Part shown: positions 46,601 to 53,217 of the stretch, in pieces
Position numbering within the stretch: position 1 is the first letter of the stretch
How the letters are laid out: each line of letters begins with the position of its first letter
Source of the DNA: Glycomyces xiaoerkulensis
GTDB taxonomy: Bacteria > Actinomycetota > Actinomycetes > Mycobacteriales > Micromonosporaceae
Direction: 5' to 3'
Length of the DNA stretch: 64,000 nt
Assembly: GCF_002798405.1 (NCBI RefSeq)
Contig: NZ_PGGV01000037.1
Location: 124,001-188,000 of the forward strand
Notes under the pieces: model-generated
The model's database searches: none
What the model saw: the letters and a program-made list of their open reading frames with translations, nothing else
What the model was told of the DNA's origin: nothing
Position numbers and translations under genes: made by a program

Positions 46601-49600
46601 CTCCAGTCGATCGGCAGCCCGGCGGCCCAGAGCCTGCCGAGCGAGTTCAGCAGGTAGGCGTCGTCGGGCGTCGGCTCGGCGGCGTGGCGCAGCAGGTTCT
46701 GGAAGCTCTGGTCCGGGCGGCGCTGCGGATCGTGCGCGGCGAAGGTGGACAGGGTGCGACCGGGGCCCAGCTCGATCCCGTAGAGCGGTCCCTCCGACAG
46801 CAGGGTCCGGACGCTCTCGGCGAAGTGGACCTCGTCGGTGATGTGGTCGCTCCAGTAGGCGGGGGCGGTCATCTCCCCCGGCCGCGCGATGCGGCCGGAC
46901 CGGTTCGAGATGATGGGGACGGACGGGTCCCGGGACTCGACGCCCGACACGACCGCCTCGAAGGCCTTTGCGGCGTCGGCCATCATCGGGGTGTGGAAGG
47001 CGTGCGAGGTGTGCAGCCTGCTGCCTTGGACGCCGTGGTCCTCGAGCCGCCCCACCACGTCGCCGAACGCCTCCCGGGTCATGCCGAGGACGGAGCGCTC
47101 GGCCGAGTTGTCCAGCGCGACCCAGACGCCGGGCATGCCGTCGACGATGGATCGGACGCGTTCGGCGGGCGAGGTCACGGCGACCATCACGCCCGGTTCC
47201 TGGCGCTGCATGAGGGTGCCGCGTTCGCGGACGAGCCGGGCCGCGTCCTCGAGGCGCCACACTCCCGCGAGGGCGGCGGCCGTCAGCTCGCCGATGCTGT
47301 GCCCCACCAGGACTTCCGGCTCGATACCGAGGGACTCCAGGACCTTGGCCATGGCGAACTGGGTACTGAACAGGGCGTACTGCGACCATTCGGTGCGGTC
47401 GACGCGACCGTCGTCGTCATCGCCGTACAGCAGGTCCCGGAACTCGGCCGCCTCGGCGCCGGGCAGCAGGCCAGTCAGTTCGTCCATCCAGTGCCGGAAC
47501 ACCGCGCCCGCGGGGCTCGGGCTCCGGTAGAGGCCGAGGCCCATCGCGCGGTACTGGTTGCCTTGGCCGGAGAACAGCAGGGCGGTCTTACCGCCGTCGG
47601 CGGCCTTCGCCGCGCCGGCGGCGGCGATCCGCTCGCTCCAGGCCTCGGCGTCCCGGTCCTCGTCGGCGGCCACGACGATCGACTTCCGGTAGGGCAGTTC
47701 GGCGCGCCCGCGGCGCAGGGTGACCGCCGCGTCGCTCAGCGATACGTCGTCGTGGTCGGCGACGTGGCGGACGACGCGTTCGGCGGTGCGGTCCAGCGCT
47801 TCCCGGCTCGCCGCGGAGAACTGCAGCAGCTCGTAGGGGTTGTCGTCCGTCGGCCGGGTCTCCGGCGCCTCTTCGAGGATCATGTGCACGTTGGTGCCTC
47901 CGACACCGAAGGAGTTGATGCCCGCCCGCAGCCGCCGTCCGCGCCAGGCCCGGCCTTCGCCGGTGACCTCGAAGGGGGTGGCGTCGAAATCGATGTTGGG
48001 GTTGGGCTTGTCGTAGTTGCGGGTGCCGGGCACGTAGCGGTGCTTCAGGCTGAGCGCCACCTTGCTCAGTCCCACCGCACCGGCGGCGGTGTCGGTGTGG
48101 CCCACGTTGCCCTTCACCGATCCGAGCAGGCACCCGCCTTCCGGGCCGCCGTCGAAGGCGCGGGTCAGCGACGCGACCTCGATCGGGTCGCCAAGGAGCG
48201 TGCCGGTGCCGTGCGCCTCCACGTACGTCACGCTCGAGGGGTCGATGCCGGACGTTTCGTAGGCCGCGCGGATGGTCTCGTACTGGCCGTCCTCGCTGGG
48301 GGCGGTGTAGGAGGCTTTGCGCTTGCCGTCGTTGCCGACCGCCGACCCCTTGATGACGGCGTAGACCGGGTCGCCGTCCCGGAGCGCCGCGTCGACCGGC
48401 TTGAGCATCAGGAGCGCCGCGCCGTTGGAGAAGACGGTGCCGTCGGCGGCGGCATCGAACGGGCGGCAGTGCCCGTCGGCGGACAGCATCATGCCGTCGA
48501 CGTAGCGGTATCCGCCCTCGTTGGGCAGTTCGATGGTGACGCCTCCGGCCACGGCCGTGTCGCATTCGCCGGCGCGCAGCGACTGGGCGGCCTGGTGGAC
48601 GGTGAGGAGCGAGGTCGAGCAGCCGGTCAGGGTGGAGATGGACGGCCCGGTCAGGTCGAAGTGGTAGGACAGGCGCGTGCTCAGGAAGTGGTTGGTGGCC
48701 AGCGTGAAGTTCTGGTAGAGGTCGCCGAACGCCGAGGGGCCGAGCAGCGCTCTCCGGTACCAGGCGAAGTCGTCGCTCCCGCCGGCGAACACCCCGGTCC
48801 GGCCCGGGATCGACCTGGGGTCGTATCCGGCGTCCTCGCAGGCCTGCCAGAAGCATTTGTACAGCAGCCGGAGCTGCGGGGAGGTCGCCTCCACTTCGGC
48901 CGGCGGAATGCCGTAGAGGTTGTCGTCGAAGACGTCGACGTCCGCGATCCGGCCCTTGGCCTTCACGTAGTCCGGGTCGCGGAGGTCGCTCTCGGGGACG
49001 CCCAGGGCGCGCAGTTCGTCGTCGTCGTAGAAGGTGATGCCCTCCGATCCGGCCCGGAGGTCGGCCCAGAACCGGTGGACGTCGGCCGCGCCCGGCACCT
49101 GGATGCCGATGCCGATGATGGCGATGTCGTCGCCGCGCCGCGCCCGCGGGCGTGAGACCGGCTCGGGCCGCGCGGAGTCGCCGAGCAGCCGGGTCTGCGC
49201 CGCGACGGTGTGGTGCTTGAGCAGGTCGGTGATGGGGATCTCGCGCCCGAACTCCTCCTTGATCTCCAGTTGCAGGCTCATGAGGTTGAGCGAGTTGCCG
49301 CCCTGCTCGAAGTAGGAGCCGTCGACGTCGATCTCGTCGTTGCCCAGCACACGCCGCCACAGTCCGGCGATCCGCTCCTGCGCGGGCGACCCGGCCGGCG
49401 CGGCGGCGCCCGCTTCGCGCGCGCTCGGCAGCCGCCGCTTGAGGGCCCGGCGGTCGAGTTTGCCCGCAGCCGACGTCGGCAGCGCCTCCACCCGCATCAG
49501 CACCGACGGGATCATCTGCGGCATGAGGTTCCGCGCCAGCGCGGCGCGGACCCGTTCGGCGGGGACGTCCTCGCCGGCGGTGAAGAATCCGGCCAGGCGC

Positions 49601-52293
49601 GCGGGGACGGCCTCGTCGTCCACGACCGCCGCGGCCTCCACCACGCCGTCGGCGTCCAGGAGGGCCCGCTCGACCTCGCCGAGCTCCATGCGGACGCCCC
49701 CGACCTTCACCTGGTCGTCGATGCGCCGGATGAACGCGAAGCGGCCGTCCGAACGCAGGTACCCGAGATCGCCGGTGCGGTACATGCGCCGCATGTGCGC
49801 CGGATCCTCCTCCGGGTCGAAGAACGGGTTCTCGACGAAACGGGTGGCGTTCAGCTCGTCGCGGTTGAGGTAGCCGGCGGCCACCCCGGCGCCGGCGATG
49901 CACACTTCGCCGGGCACGTCCACGCCGCAGAGGCCGTCGTCCCGGTCGAGGACGTAGACGCGGTAGTCGTTCAGGGGCGTCCCGATCGGCGCGATGGGAT
50001 CGGTGTCGTCGGCGGTGACGGTGCTGTGCGTGGCCCACATCGTCGCTTCGGTCGGGCCGTACACGTTCTCCAGGGAGCACTGCAGCGGCAGCTCGAAGAA
50101 CCGTTCGGTGATGTCCGAGGTCAGGGCCTCGCCGCCGCTGAACACGTACCGCAGCGAGGCGAGGTCGGCGGCGCGGCCGCTCGAGGCGGCGGCGTCCAGG
50201 AGCACGCGGAGCATGGTGGGAGAGAAGTTCACGTGCGTGATGCGCCGCTCCCGGATCGCGCCGATCAGGGCGGGCGCGTCGCCCTCTCGCCCGGCCGGGA
50301 GGATCGCGAGCCGACCCGCTCCGAACAGCCATCCGTAGACCTCGGTGCCGAAGATGTCGAACGTGAAGGCCGTCTTCAGCAGATAGACGTCGTCAGCGGC
50401 CAGCGGGAAGCGGCGTTCCAGGTCCAGGGCGGTGTTCTGGATGTTCGCGTGGCGGACCACGACGCCCTTGGGCTGTCCGGTCGACCCGGAGGTGTACTCG
50501 ATGTAGAGGGTGTCCTCCGGGTGGCGTTCGACGCGGGCCGGCCGCTCGCCGATCCGCACGCGCTCGTCCGCGGCGAGGGCCTCCAGGTCGTCCCAGTGGT
50601 CGATGTCGAGTCGGGTCACGCCTTCGGGCAGCTCGAGTTCGGCGGCGGAGGTGGTCAGGACCACCGAGATCCCCGCGTCGTCGAAGATCTGGGCCAGCCG
50701 CCGGGCGGGCATGCCCTCGGACAGCGGCACATACGAGCATCCGGCGAGCACCGTCCCGAAGACCCCCGCCAGCAGTCGGGCGCTTCGGGGCAGCAGCACC
50801 CCGACCGGCCGCTTCTCGTGGCCGACCGCCTCCAGGAGGCGGCGTTGCACCAGGACCGCCGCGTCATGGGCCCAGGCGTTGGAGTAGTCGCGGGTTTCGT
50901 CGGACCAGGCGAGGCGCGCGGGATCGGAGGTGGTCTTGTCCAGGAAGACCGAGCCCAGGTCGGTCGGCTCCCAGTCGAAGCGGTGGGTCCGGGAGAGGTC
51001 CGCCAGCAGGTCCGCCGTCTCCGAATCGGGGGCCGACCGGATCGCCCCGACCGGGGCGTCCAGCGCGTCCGGGATCCGGGTGAGCATCGCCAGGTATCGC
51101 CGGGCGAAGCGTGAGACCCGGTCCTCCGACAGCGCCGGCTCCTTGTACTGGAACACCAGCTCGGAGGTGTCCCCGATCTGCTCCACCAGAACGGAGAGCT
51201 TGCCGGGGAAGTCGACCCGGTCGTGCCGCACCGTCCCCAGCACTCCCTCGGGGTACCGGGGGTAGCTGTCGTGGATGAAGGTCACGTCGGTCGCGCGGCT
51301 CAGCGCCGGACGGTCGGTCAGCAGCTTCGTGACCGGATACCCGAGGTGCTTCCAGGTTCCGATGACCTCTGCGCCGACCCGCTCGAGCATCGCTCGAAGA
51401 GTCCGGCGCGGGTCCGCATCGATGTGCACCGGGAGCGTCTTGATGAAGCAGCCGATGCTCTGCTCCATCTCCAGCGCGGGCCGGTCGGCGAAGGGCGTCG
51501 CCACCGACACCTGGTCGGCGTGTGCGTATCGAGCCAGCAGCAGCCCGAACGCCCCGAGGTACAGAGTGTACTCGGAGACTTCCGCTTCCTGCGCGCAGGA
51601 GCGCAGCGCATCGCGCAAGGACGGATCCACGGGAAGGCGGATTTCCCGTCCCACGGATTCGCCTGTATCAGATCGCATCCAATGGGACAGATCCGGGGCT
51701 TCCTGCCTGTCGAGGTTCTCCTCCCAGAATTTTCGGCGCCTGCTCTCCTTAGACTCGGGGAGCGATTCGGATTGCTTCTTCTGGTAGGAGTGAAACCCGG
51801 CGTCTTCCTCGATCGGAGTCCCCGGATCGGTACCGCCGCGGCGCGCGAGGAACATGACCCGCTCGGCCAGGAGGCTCACCGACTGTCCGTCGGCGATCAA
51901 GTGATGGCAAACGACGAGCAAATGATCTTCCTCGCCGAACCTGCATTGAGCGATTCGGAAGAGTGGTGCCTCATCAAGCTGGAACGGTGTCTTCGCCACC
52001 TCTTCCAAGATCAACTCGAGCGCCTGCCCGCTGTATTCAATATCATACACAGTAGTGGGTGGATCGACGGACTCGGCGACGACGTACGAGACGCCGTCCC
52101 TGCCGTTCCGCGCAGCGCTTCGCAGCGCCGGCTGTTCTGACATCACTTGGCGCACAGCATGTTCGAGCCGTCCTGGGTCGACCGGCTCCATCCTCAAGTG
52201 AAGTACCACATGGTAGTCGGACGCGTCCCGCAGTTGGCAGTCGAAATACATGCCTTGCTGGGACAGCGACATCGGCACAGCCGATTCTGTCAT
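36436..52293 (-). CDS. Hybrid NRPS-PKS megasynthase, 5285 residues
   Basis: A giant cytosolic assembly-line enzyme. Domain order with key residues: C1 (HHLIADG 130), A1, T1 (Ser1001), KS1 (Cys1225), AT1 (Ser1666), ACP (Ser1972), C2 (HHIVADA 2156), A2, T (Ser3002), KS2 (Cys3243), AT remnant (3512-3757), ACP (Ser3801), C3 (HHIIGDQ 3984), A3, T (Ser4829), C4 (HHGVFDG 5037). It should join three amino acids with two malonate-derived units. No KR, DH, ER, E, MT, R or TE domain is visible. The ATG at 52293 is preferred over a GTG at 52317, since C domains start within a few residues of VPMSLSQQGMYF. It is the first gene of a 13-gene operon. Each module is listed separately. Confidence 0.95.
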   Translation of the reverse strand: MTESAVPMSLSQQGMYFDCQLRDASDYHVVLHLRMEPVDPGRLEHAVRQVMSEQPALRSAARNGRDGVSYVVAESVDPPTTVYDIEYSGQALELILEEVAKTPFQLDEAPLFRIAQCRFGEEDHLLVVCHHLIADGQSVSLLAERVMFLARRGGTDPGTPIEEDAGFHSYQKKQSESLPESKESRRRKFWEENLDRQEAPDLSHWMRSDTGESVGREIRLPVDPSLRDALRSCAQEAEVSEYTLYLGAFGLLLARYAHADQVSVATPFADRPALEMEQSIGCFIKTLPVHIDADPRRTLRAMLERVGAEVIGTWKHLGYPVTKLLTDRPALSRATDVTFIHDSYPRYPEGVLGTVRHDRVDFPGKLSVLVEQIGDTSELVFQYKEPALSEDRVSRFARRYLAMLTRIPDALDAPVGAIRSAPDSETADLLADLSRTHRFDWEPTDLGSVFLDKTTSDPARLAWSDETRDYSNAWAHDAAVLVQRRLLEAVGHEKRPVGVLLPRSARLLAGVFGTVLAGCSYVPLSEGMPARRLAQIFDDAGISVVLTTSAAELELPEGVTRLDIDHWDDLEALAADERVRIGERPARVERHPEDTLYIEYTSGSTGQPKGVVVRHANIQNTALDLERRFPLAADDVYLLKTAFTFDIFGTEVYGWLFGAGRLAILPAGREGDAPALIGAIRERRITHVNFSPTMLRVLLDAAASSGRAADLASLRYVFSGGEALTSDITERFFELPLQCSLENVYGPTEATMWATHSTVTADDTDPIAPIGTPLNDYRVYVLDRDDGLCGVDVPGEVCIAGAGVAAGYLNRDELNATRFVENPFFDPEEDPAHMRRMYRTGDLGYLRSDGRFAFIRRIDDQVKVGGVRMELGEVERALLDADGVVEAAAVVDDEAVPARLAGFFTAGEDVPAERVRAALARNLMPQMIPSVLMRVEALPTSAAGKLDRRALKRRLPSAREAGAAAPAGSPAQERIAGLWRRVLGNDEIDVDGSYFEQGGNSLNLMSLQLEIKEEFGREIPITDLLKHHTVAAQTRLLGDSARPEPVSRPRARRGDDIAIIGIGIQVPGAADVHRFWADLRAGSEGITFYDDDELRALGVPESDLRDPDYVKAKGRIADVDVFDDNLYGIPPAEVEATSPQLRLLYKCFWQACEDAGYDPRSIPGRTGVFAGGSDDFAWYRRALLGPSAFGDLYQNFTLATNHFLSTRLSYHFDLTGPSISTLTGCSTSLLTVHQAAQSLRAGECDTAVAGGVTIELPNEGGYRYVDGMMLSADGHCRPFDAAADGTVFSNGAALLMLKPVDAALRDGDPVYAVIKGSAVGNDGKRKASYTAPSEDGQYETIRAAYETSGIDPSSVTYVEAHGTGTLLGDPIEVASLTRAFDGGPEGGCLLGSVKGNVGHTDTAAGAVGLSKVALSLKHRYVPGTRNYDKPNPNIDFDATPFEVTGEGRAWRGRRLRAGINSFGVGGTNVHMILEEAPETRPTDDNPYELLQFSAASREALDRTAERVVRHVADHDDVSLSDAAVTLRRGRAELPYRKSIVVAADEDRDAEAWSERIAAAGAAKAADGGKTALLFSGQGNQYRAMGLGLYRSPSPAGAVFRHWMDELTGLLPGAEAAEFRDLLYGDDDDGRVDRTEWSQYALFSTQFAMAKVLESLGIEPEVLVGHSIGELTAAALAGVWRLEDAARLVRERGTLMQRQEPGVMVAVTSPAERVRSIVDGMPGVWVALDNSAERSVLGMTREAFGDVVGRLEDHGVQGSRLHTSHAFHTPMMADAAKAFEAVVSGVESRDPSVPIISNRSGRIARPGEMTAPAYWSDHITDEVHFAESVRTLLSEGPLYGIELGPGRTLSTFAAHDPQRRPDQSFQNLLRHAAEPTPDDAYLLNSLGRLWAAGLPIDWSRHDTGRRISLPGYAFDPVAHPQDTGVATEPSTPEETPSASAADAPEGVLDAFRQVLGYRDITPDDDFFALGGDSLKATGLATHLRSRLGFDVAVADIFTAPTPAALAERFDGTGTAERLRPAPAADDYPLSPAQTRMYIAAQMDPGRLIYNMPSATRLDGSLDPERVRTALRRLIERHEPLRTTFAMRGGEVRQRVADTGSHPEPPLRFTRGDLPEDDAVDDLMAEFVRPFDLERGPLFRMEIVDGGPDGSLLLFDIHHIVADAVSAEVLTRDFSRLYAGELDPLPLQYKDFVMHEGDPERRDARSESEDHLAAALADAPVRDLLPTDHPRGRRDAEAGRVTLRLGPDRVDAVKALAEAHNATPFMAMLSAWGAVFSRYAETEDLVIGVPVTGRTMAETQEMIGMFVNMMPIRLRPDARTAFGEYLDAGREAVLDALTHQDVPFDRLVEKLELRRVPGRHPLFDVSFDYHNMDHHDLRIDGIGARPLEVMPPAVGMDLVITCTEAEDGLTVDIDYAADLFERPTIEKLAAHFDTLLDRACADDSRPIGRIPLHADAEHEAVRARLTAAPFTPIHELIARNAAQTPDATAVIDADGERYGYARLDALANAQAARLRAAGLETGETVALFTVRDVNLLIAQLAILKAGGAYAPFDPSQPEARHERIIADMRPRFAFAPAGLAATSRIDTVFDIGTCTDQALPEFEAPPTGPDDPIYTIHTSGTTGNPKGIAVRHRGVCNLFADHRERDLFGPGDVIISLADPTFDIFAFESLIPLASGAAVHMCPAGDHKDAAAIADRIAAHDVTHIQVPVSKMTAMCGNRRFGAQLHKLRVVVCGGEHFSENLLTHLQEETGARIFNMYGPTETTVTATVKEFAPGDEVTIGSAISGAEVLVVGDDGMIRPDGVPGELCIAGEGLAAGYVNNPEETRRAFTALRELPDVPVYRTGDVGVRLPNREIALKGRLDHQVKLNGNRIELGEIEKTAMRADGVSYAVAAAEDDDLVLYYTSTGARDLSAPIEAEIGRALPAYMKPTRLQRVDRMPQLPNHKIDRRALRNAARAQDAPEPDRAPAAPAPADVLETILAAWEAVLDRPAAPSDNFFDIGGNSYKLMLVNNRLGESLGTDVPLVKLFENPTPQSLSEALGTPAAPEPRDAPDAITLGDLTGFDDWADDDRPADGREIAVIGVSGVLPGAANIAEHWADRSAGRVGISRFTREEMLEAGLDEAAIDDPRYVNARGFVDASTFDADFFGYSAKEAETMDPQMRLLHETAWHALEDAGYVPGEHPGDIGLFAGSGTNFAWMAGFLNRRDDPLGAFEAMTMNEKDFLATKIAYKLDLTGPAVTVQSACSTSLVAIHEAVQCLRQGEAAMALAGGVALNFPRKEGYASHEGMIFSPDGVCRPFSRDADGTVPGQGAGMVLLKLLDRAVADGDHIYAVIAGSATNNDGNGKVGYTAPSARGQEQVIRAALADAGADADEVGYVETHGTGTELGDPIEYEALSAVYGKRRPCALGAVKGNIGHLDAAAGVAGFLGAVGVLHRGAIPPMPNFLDMNERIDPSGSLYVPTGETVPEPGVRTAAVSSFGIGGTNAHLVLKSAPPRPDEPDEDGEYLYPVSAGTEQSRRRMQETLEDFCREARSARDVSHTLARGRAELESRAVAIAEPGRPLAWIEPSDPPLAVDASDGARLSVPGEPAADRSLAGADFREAVERELRVFDDGLRSALRRGVFEEPSSDRAIDRLSQFVIRAALIRVAGPGSLHAPAGADRLLRIAHASAVGEIGPAEAVQCLKSGTVPAGAPPRPDRSPELVADPLDPARLRRILASQWVHGGQVDRSRFCAIGKRIPMPGYAFAERRFTSDIRLDELGGDAGRPAPPAAAAAEVLREAWTEVLGTEPSDDDDLLRSGGDSLTAVRLCALIEDRTGLSLTAGEVFADPRYAAIRERLAKQGDPAPTERPEPAAAPPPSTAPASPAQKRMYAVCAMQNDTTAYNLATAYEITGPLDVERLRTAFGHLVERHDQLRTSFHLDGGALMQRVHADVPDVVSVTELTAEAADARLAAEPRPFDLAAAPLMRVEVLSVDGAPRYLLIDMHHIIGDQRSLAILVDDIADALGGKALPAAPMRYAEYVEALEKLEADGKFDRDVEFFTEMLGGEIPKLELPADKTPPEPATFDGARHGFVSEAGRRAVADLARDCGATPYMVFLTALTRLLGLYSGQREFVLGTAVSGRTVPGTDRTVGMFVNTLPLRVTDDSRRTVREAVTASRDDALAVLGHQDAPFEAVLSELGLQPGGDAHPLFDVLFNYVNTGTEELELDGVRLEPLPPGRIKSRYALSVSVAEREDDFSVDIEYRTELFDGATIARMGRQLDRLLVEMARDADRPVSRLRPETPAEHGRRRAALTAAGPVIDESLLDRVRASFAHHADRPAFRWERREWSYAEVDRLTDAVAGGLQAAGVGPGDFVACHLDRGPWQVFTRVALMKCGAVEIPLDPKAPAERVAHALEDSGAAVALCSDPRAHPWPEDVAVHQPERLSGTYEAPDGITAASPLIMIYTSGTTGQPKGTLVTHGGVLSTCADNGYMDYRPGERILHLTANTFDPSLLDVYSAFLSGATLVMGGHALNMDMRLLADFLRRERIDKGILITAVFHLLMAEDPAAIDGMSGLYVGGEAMQPWAAKRAFEVLGPGGLYNLYGPTEASVCTTYFRVDESPDFDRMPIGVPARNRELYITHPDGTDVPRGVPGELRIAGPSVAIGYHRRPELTAEKFTDAPGGTTGRLYRTGDRVVLDESDRIVYIDRVDRQIKHAGYRIELSEIELALQRCTGVTEAVVIHTNERDDSRLTAFYTGEAAPAEAELRQALQAKLPQYMVPQRAFWKRALPLTPHGKADRKRLAAEIERAEAPPAPSPGADPAVLDAFREALGAPDLQATDDFFYAGAQSLQAIAAVRRLRESGMDLQVSDVYRNPTAAGLSSVLQSAPDPEPEPPQRKRRDLPAEQVRRMVDWAAEDGRRVAAAFAAEEPEYRFDIGAVARLHRSSGAETGGCMQTVTGLDAADLREAIAALAGRHEVLRARLAGDEFEILPPEAVGSLPELVAVQDLRRLDPGRIRDFTDALAHALQAEPFDEGLLWRCVIVRESDRTLRLVWAFHHGVFDGFSAGILSDELPRLARGEALPDAQRYSRFLTALEPDRDWRSELDSFDYAGWTDSNRAVIEALASRSDAVPAGRASVPLGGEHPLEAALRQVHGRLSELTGEKRIAAGLVNDCRRWKGHDYAHCMGEFLDVVPVLLQGDGDQPAVAERLARAQEQGIHYLHSLSEAGRDGLPEELAAAYRNREGRLGLALVNFQGHIAPADVPDGPTGGPALAPAHVNVWHDDEFLHLEWITDDATQDTTGDRQ
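37654..40743 (-). other. Megasynthase module 5: C3-A3-T
   Basis: Residues 3851-4880. C3 has MHHIIGDQRS. A3 has YTSGTTGQPKG at 4444, an unusual A4 segment NTFDPSLLDVYS, and NLYGPTEAS at 4581. Hand-read pocket residues D-P-L-L-L-V-L-V-C-K are hydrophobic and unassigned. The T domain has YAGAQSL, with Ala-Gln in place of the usual Gly-Gly/Asp/Asn but the serine kept. Confidence 0.85.
40744..43113 (-). other. Megasynthase module 4: KS2-(AT remnant)-ACP
   Basis: Residues 3061-3850. KS2 is complete (SACSTSL with Cys3243, THGTGT, NIGHLDAA). The next 245 residues (41023-41760) keep the flanks of an AT (a KS-AT linker, and a post-AT GKRIPMPGYAFAERRF) but are about half the normal length and lack GQG, GHSxG and HAFH. 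The ACP has LLRSGGDSL. Malonyl must come from AT1 or an outside AT. Confidence 0.85.
43114..46233 (-). other. Megasynthase module 3: C2-A2-T
   Basis: Residues 2021-3060. C2 has HHIVADA, with Ala for the usual Gly after the Asp. A2 has HTSGTTGNPKG at 2615, NMYGPTETT at 2754, and A10 reads PNHKIDR. Pocket residues read by hand are D-I-F-Q-V-C-M-V-T-K, which match no common code I know. The T domain has FDIGGNSYKL. C2 must accept a beta-ketoacyl donor from module 2. Confidence 0.85.
46234..49158 (-). other. Megasynthase module 2: KS1-AT1-ACP
   Basis: Residues 1046-2020. KS1 has its Cys in TGCSTSL (the usual TAC is TGC) and both histidines (HGTGT 1361, NVGH 1399). AT1 has FSGQGNQ, GHSIGE and HAFH at 1764; HAFH indicates malonyl-CoA. 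It is the only intact AT in the cluster. The carrier site is ALGGDSL. No reductive domain is present, so the extension leaves a beta-ketone. Confidence 0.88.
49159..52293 (-). other. Megasynthase module 1: C1-A1-T1
   Basis: Residues 1-1045. C1 is a complete condensation domain at the very N-terminus, so it should accept an acyl or peptidyl starter from another carrier protein, as starter-C domains of lipopeptide synthases do. A1 has YTSGSTGQPKG at 600 and NVYGPTEAT at 743. The substrate-pocket residues read by hand are D-I-T-N-V-S-V-M-W-K, loosely like cysteine-type codes. T1 has FEQGGNSL. Confidence 0.85.
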
Positions 52294-52317
52294 CGTTCCA
52301 CTGTTCCTTCTCGTCAC

Positions 52318-52550
52318 TCTAACAACGCTTCAGGACCGCAGGCGGCCAGGGGCCGATCGACGTTCGAGAGCATTTAGCGGGGTTGACCTCAGTGGCGGGT
52401 ACAGATTGGGGCGTCATTGGGCATATCGGGGTCGTCGCGGATGCACTTTAGCAACTCTACGAGACCATCGCAAACACCAAATGTGTTGATTTGATCCAAA
52501 ACGGACAAGCTGTAATAGGAAATTTTCTACCTGGATTCGCCGGGGCCATG
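52318..52550. other. Upstream region of the biosynthetic operon
   Basis: Less GC-rich than its surroundings and without a gene on either strand. On the reverse strand TTGCGA (52468-52473) and TAAAGT (52445-52450) are spaced 17 bp and could be the operon promoter, leaving a 5' leader of about 150 nt. No regulator gene lies nearby. Confidence 0.4.
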
Positions 52551-52737
52551 TGTGGTTCATGTGTTCACTGTGGTGATCACGGGAATTCATTGAATGGCGG
52601 CGTTCACACTTCGATTCCCAGGATTCACATGTGGTACGAGTGTTTCCTGTGATGATCTTGGAACGCTATTCAAAGAAGCTCTTCCAGTCTTTTTCTTCAG
52701 CGTTCCCTGTGGTTCAGGTGCCGTCTGTGATGATTCC
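52551..52737. repeat. Three degenerate repeats with 78-79 bp period
   Basis: TGTGGTGATC (52569), TGTGATGATC (52648) and TGTGATGATT (52726) recur at 79 and 78 bp. Each is preceded by a similar block of about 20 bp containing TGTGG and a CA(T/G)GTG-like core, so about 32 bp are shared per unit. The spacers differ. The array lies 260 bp upstream of the operon start. It is unlike a CRISPR array in period, copy number and repeat fidelity. Confidence 0.5.
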
Positions 52738-53007
52738 GAGAATTCATGCAAACGCATCTTCCGGCCGAGCCGACCGTCCTTCCCGCACCCGCCGAAGTGG
52801 TCCACGGGCCGGGGACCGCAGACCGCTTCGGCCGGTGCCGGCCCGGACCGTGGCCTTCCTCGGGGCACGGCCAGGAGACAGTGGGCACCATCGGAGCGGG
52901 CTCAAGGGGGACTCCGCGCCTCGGGCGGACCGCCCGGCGTTGCCGGAGGGTGCTGCTGTACCGGGCGAGTCCACTGGGGCCGCCCGGTTCTTCCGCTGGG
53001 ATGCTGG
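52738..53007. other. Intergenic stretch between repeat array and tRNA
   Basis: It holds a 20-bp copy (52791-52810) of the 33-bp repeat core found at 6.7 kb, but no supported gene; overlapping frames on both strands look spurious. Confidence 0.4.
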
Positions 53008-53080
53008 TGGGCCGCGTGGGACTCGAACCCACAACCTACGGATTAAAAGTCCGCAGCTCTGCCAATTGAGCTAGCGGCCC
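53008..53080 (-). tRNA. tRNA-Lys (anticodon TTT)
   Basis: On the reverse strand a 73-nt cloverleaf folds fully. The 7-bp acceptor GGGCCGC pairs with GCGGCCC, followed by discriminator A. The D arm starts GCTC. The anticodon stem GCGGA/TCCGT has loop CTTTTAA (anticodon TTT). The T arm is GTGGG-TTCGAGT-CCCAC. CCA is not encoded. Confidence 0.95.
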
Positions 53081-53189
53081 ACGGCGACGATACCTCATCT
53101 GCGGCGGTAGGCCGGTCGAGGCGCGGCGGGGTCGGCGTGGAGTACTCGGGGTCCGCAGTGGGTGGGAGAGTGGCTTGGACGGCGCGGCG

Positions 53190-53217
53190 GCGGATGCGGA
53201 GGTGCCGCCGCCGCGCC
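53190..53217. repeat. GC-rich hairpin upstream of yaaA
   Basis: Near 53180-53217, GGCGCGGCGGCG and its complement CGCCGCCGCGCC can pair as a stem of about 12 bp around a short loop. It could terminate a transcript arriving from either side. Boundaries are approximate. Confidence 0.35.

Noticed and set aside
52551-52737. Possible CRISPR array
   Set aside because: Only three units, repeats share about 32 bp with many differences, the period is 78-79 bp, and no cas genes are present.
52594-53069. Forward and reverse frames across the repeat array and tRNA
   Set aside because: They run into the tRNA gene and translate the degenerate repeats; no start signal or domain supports them.
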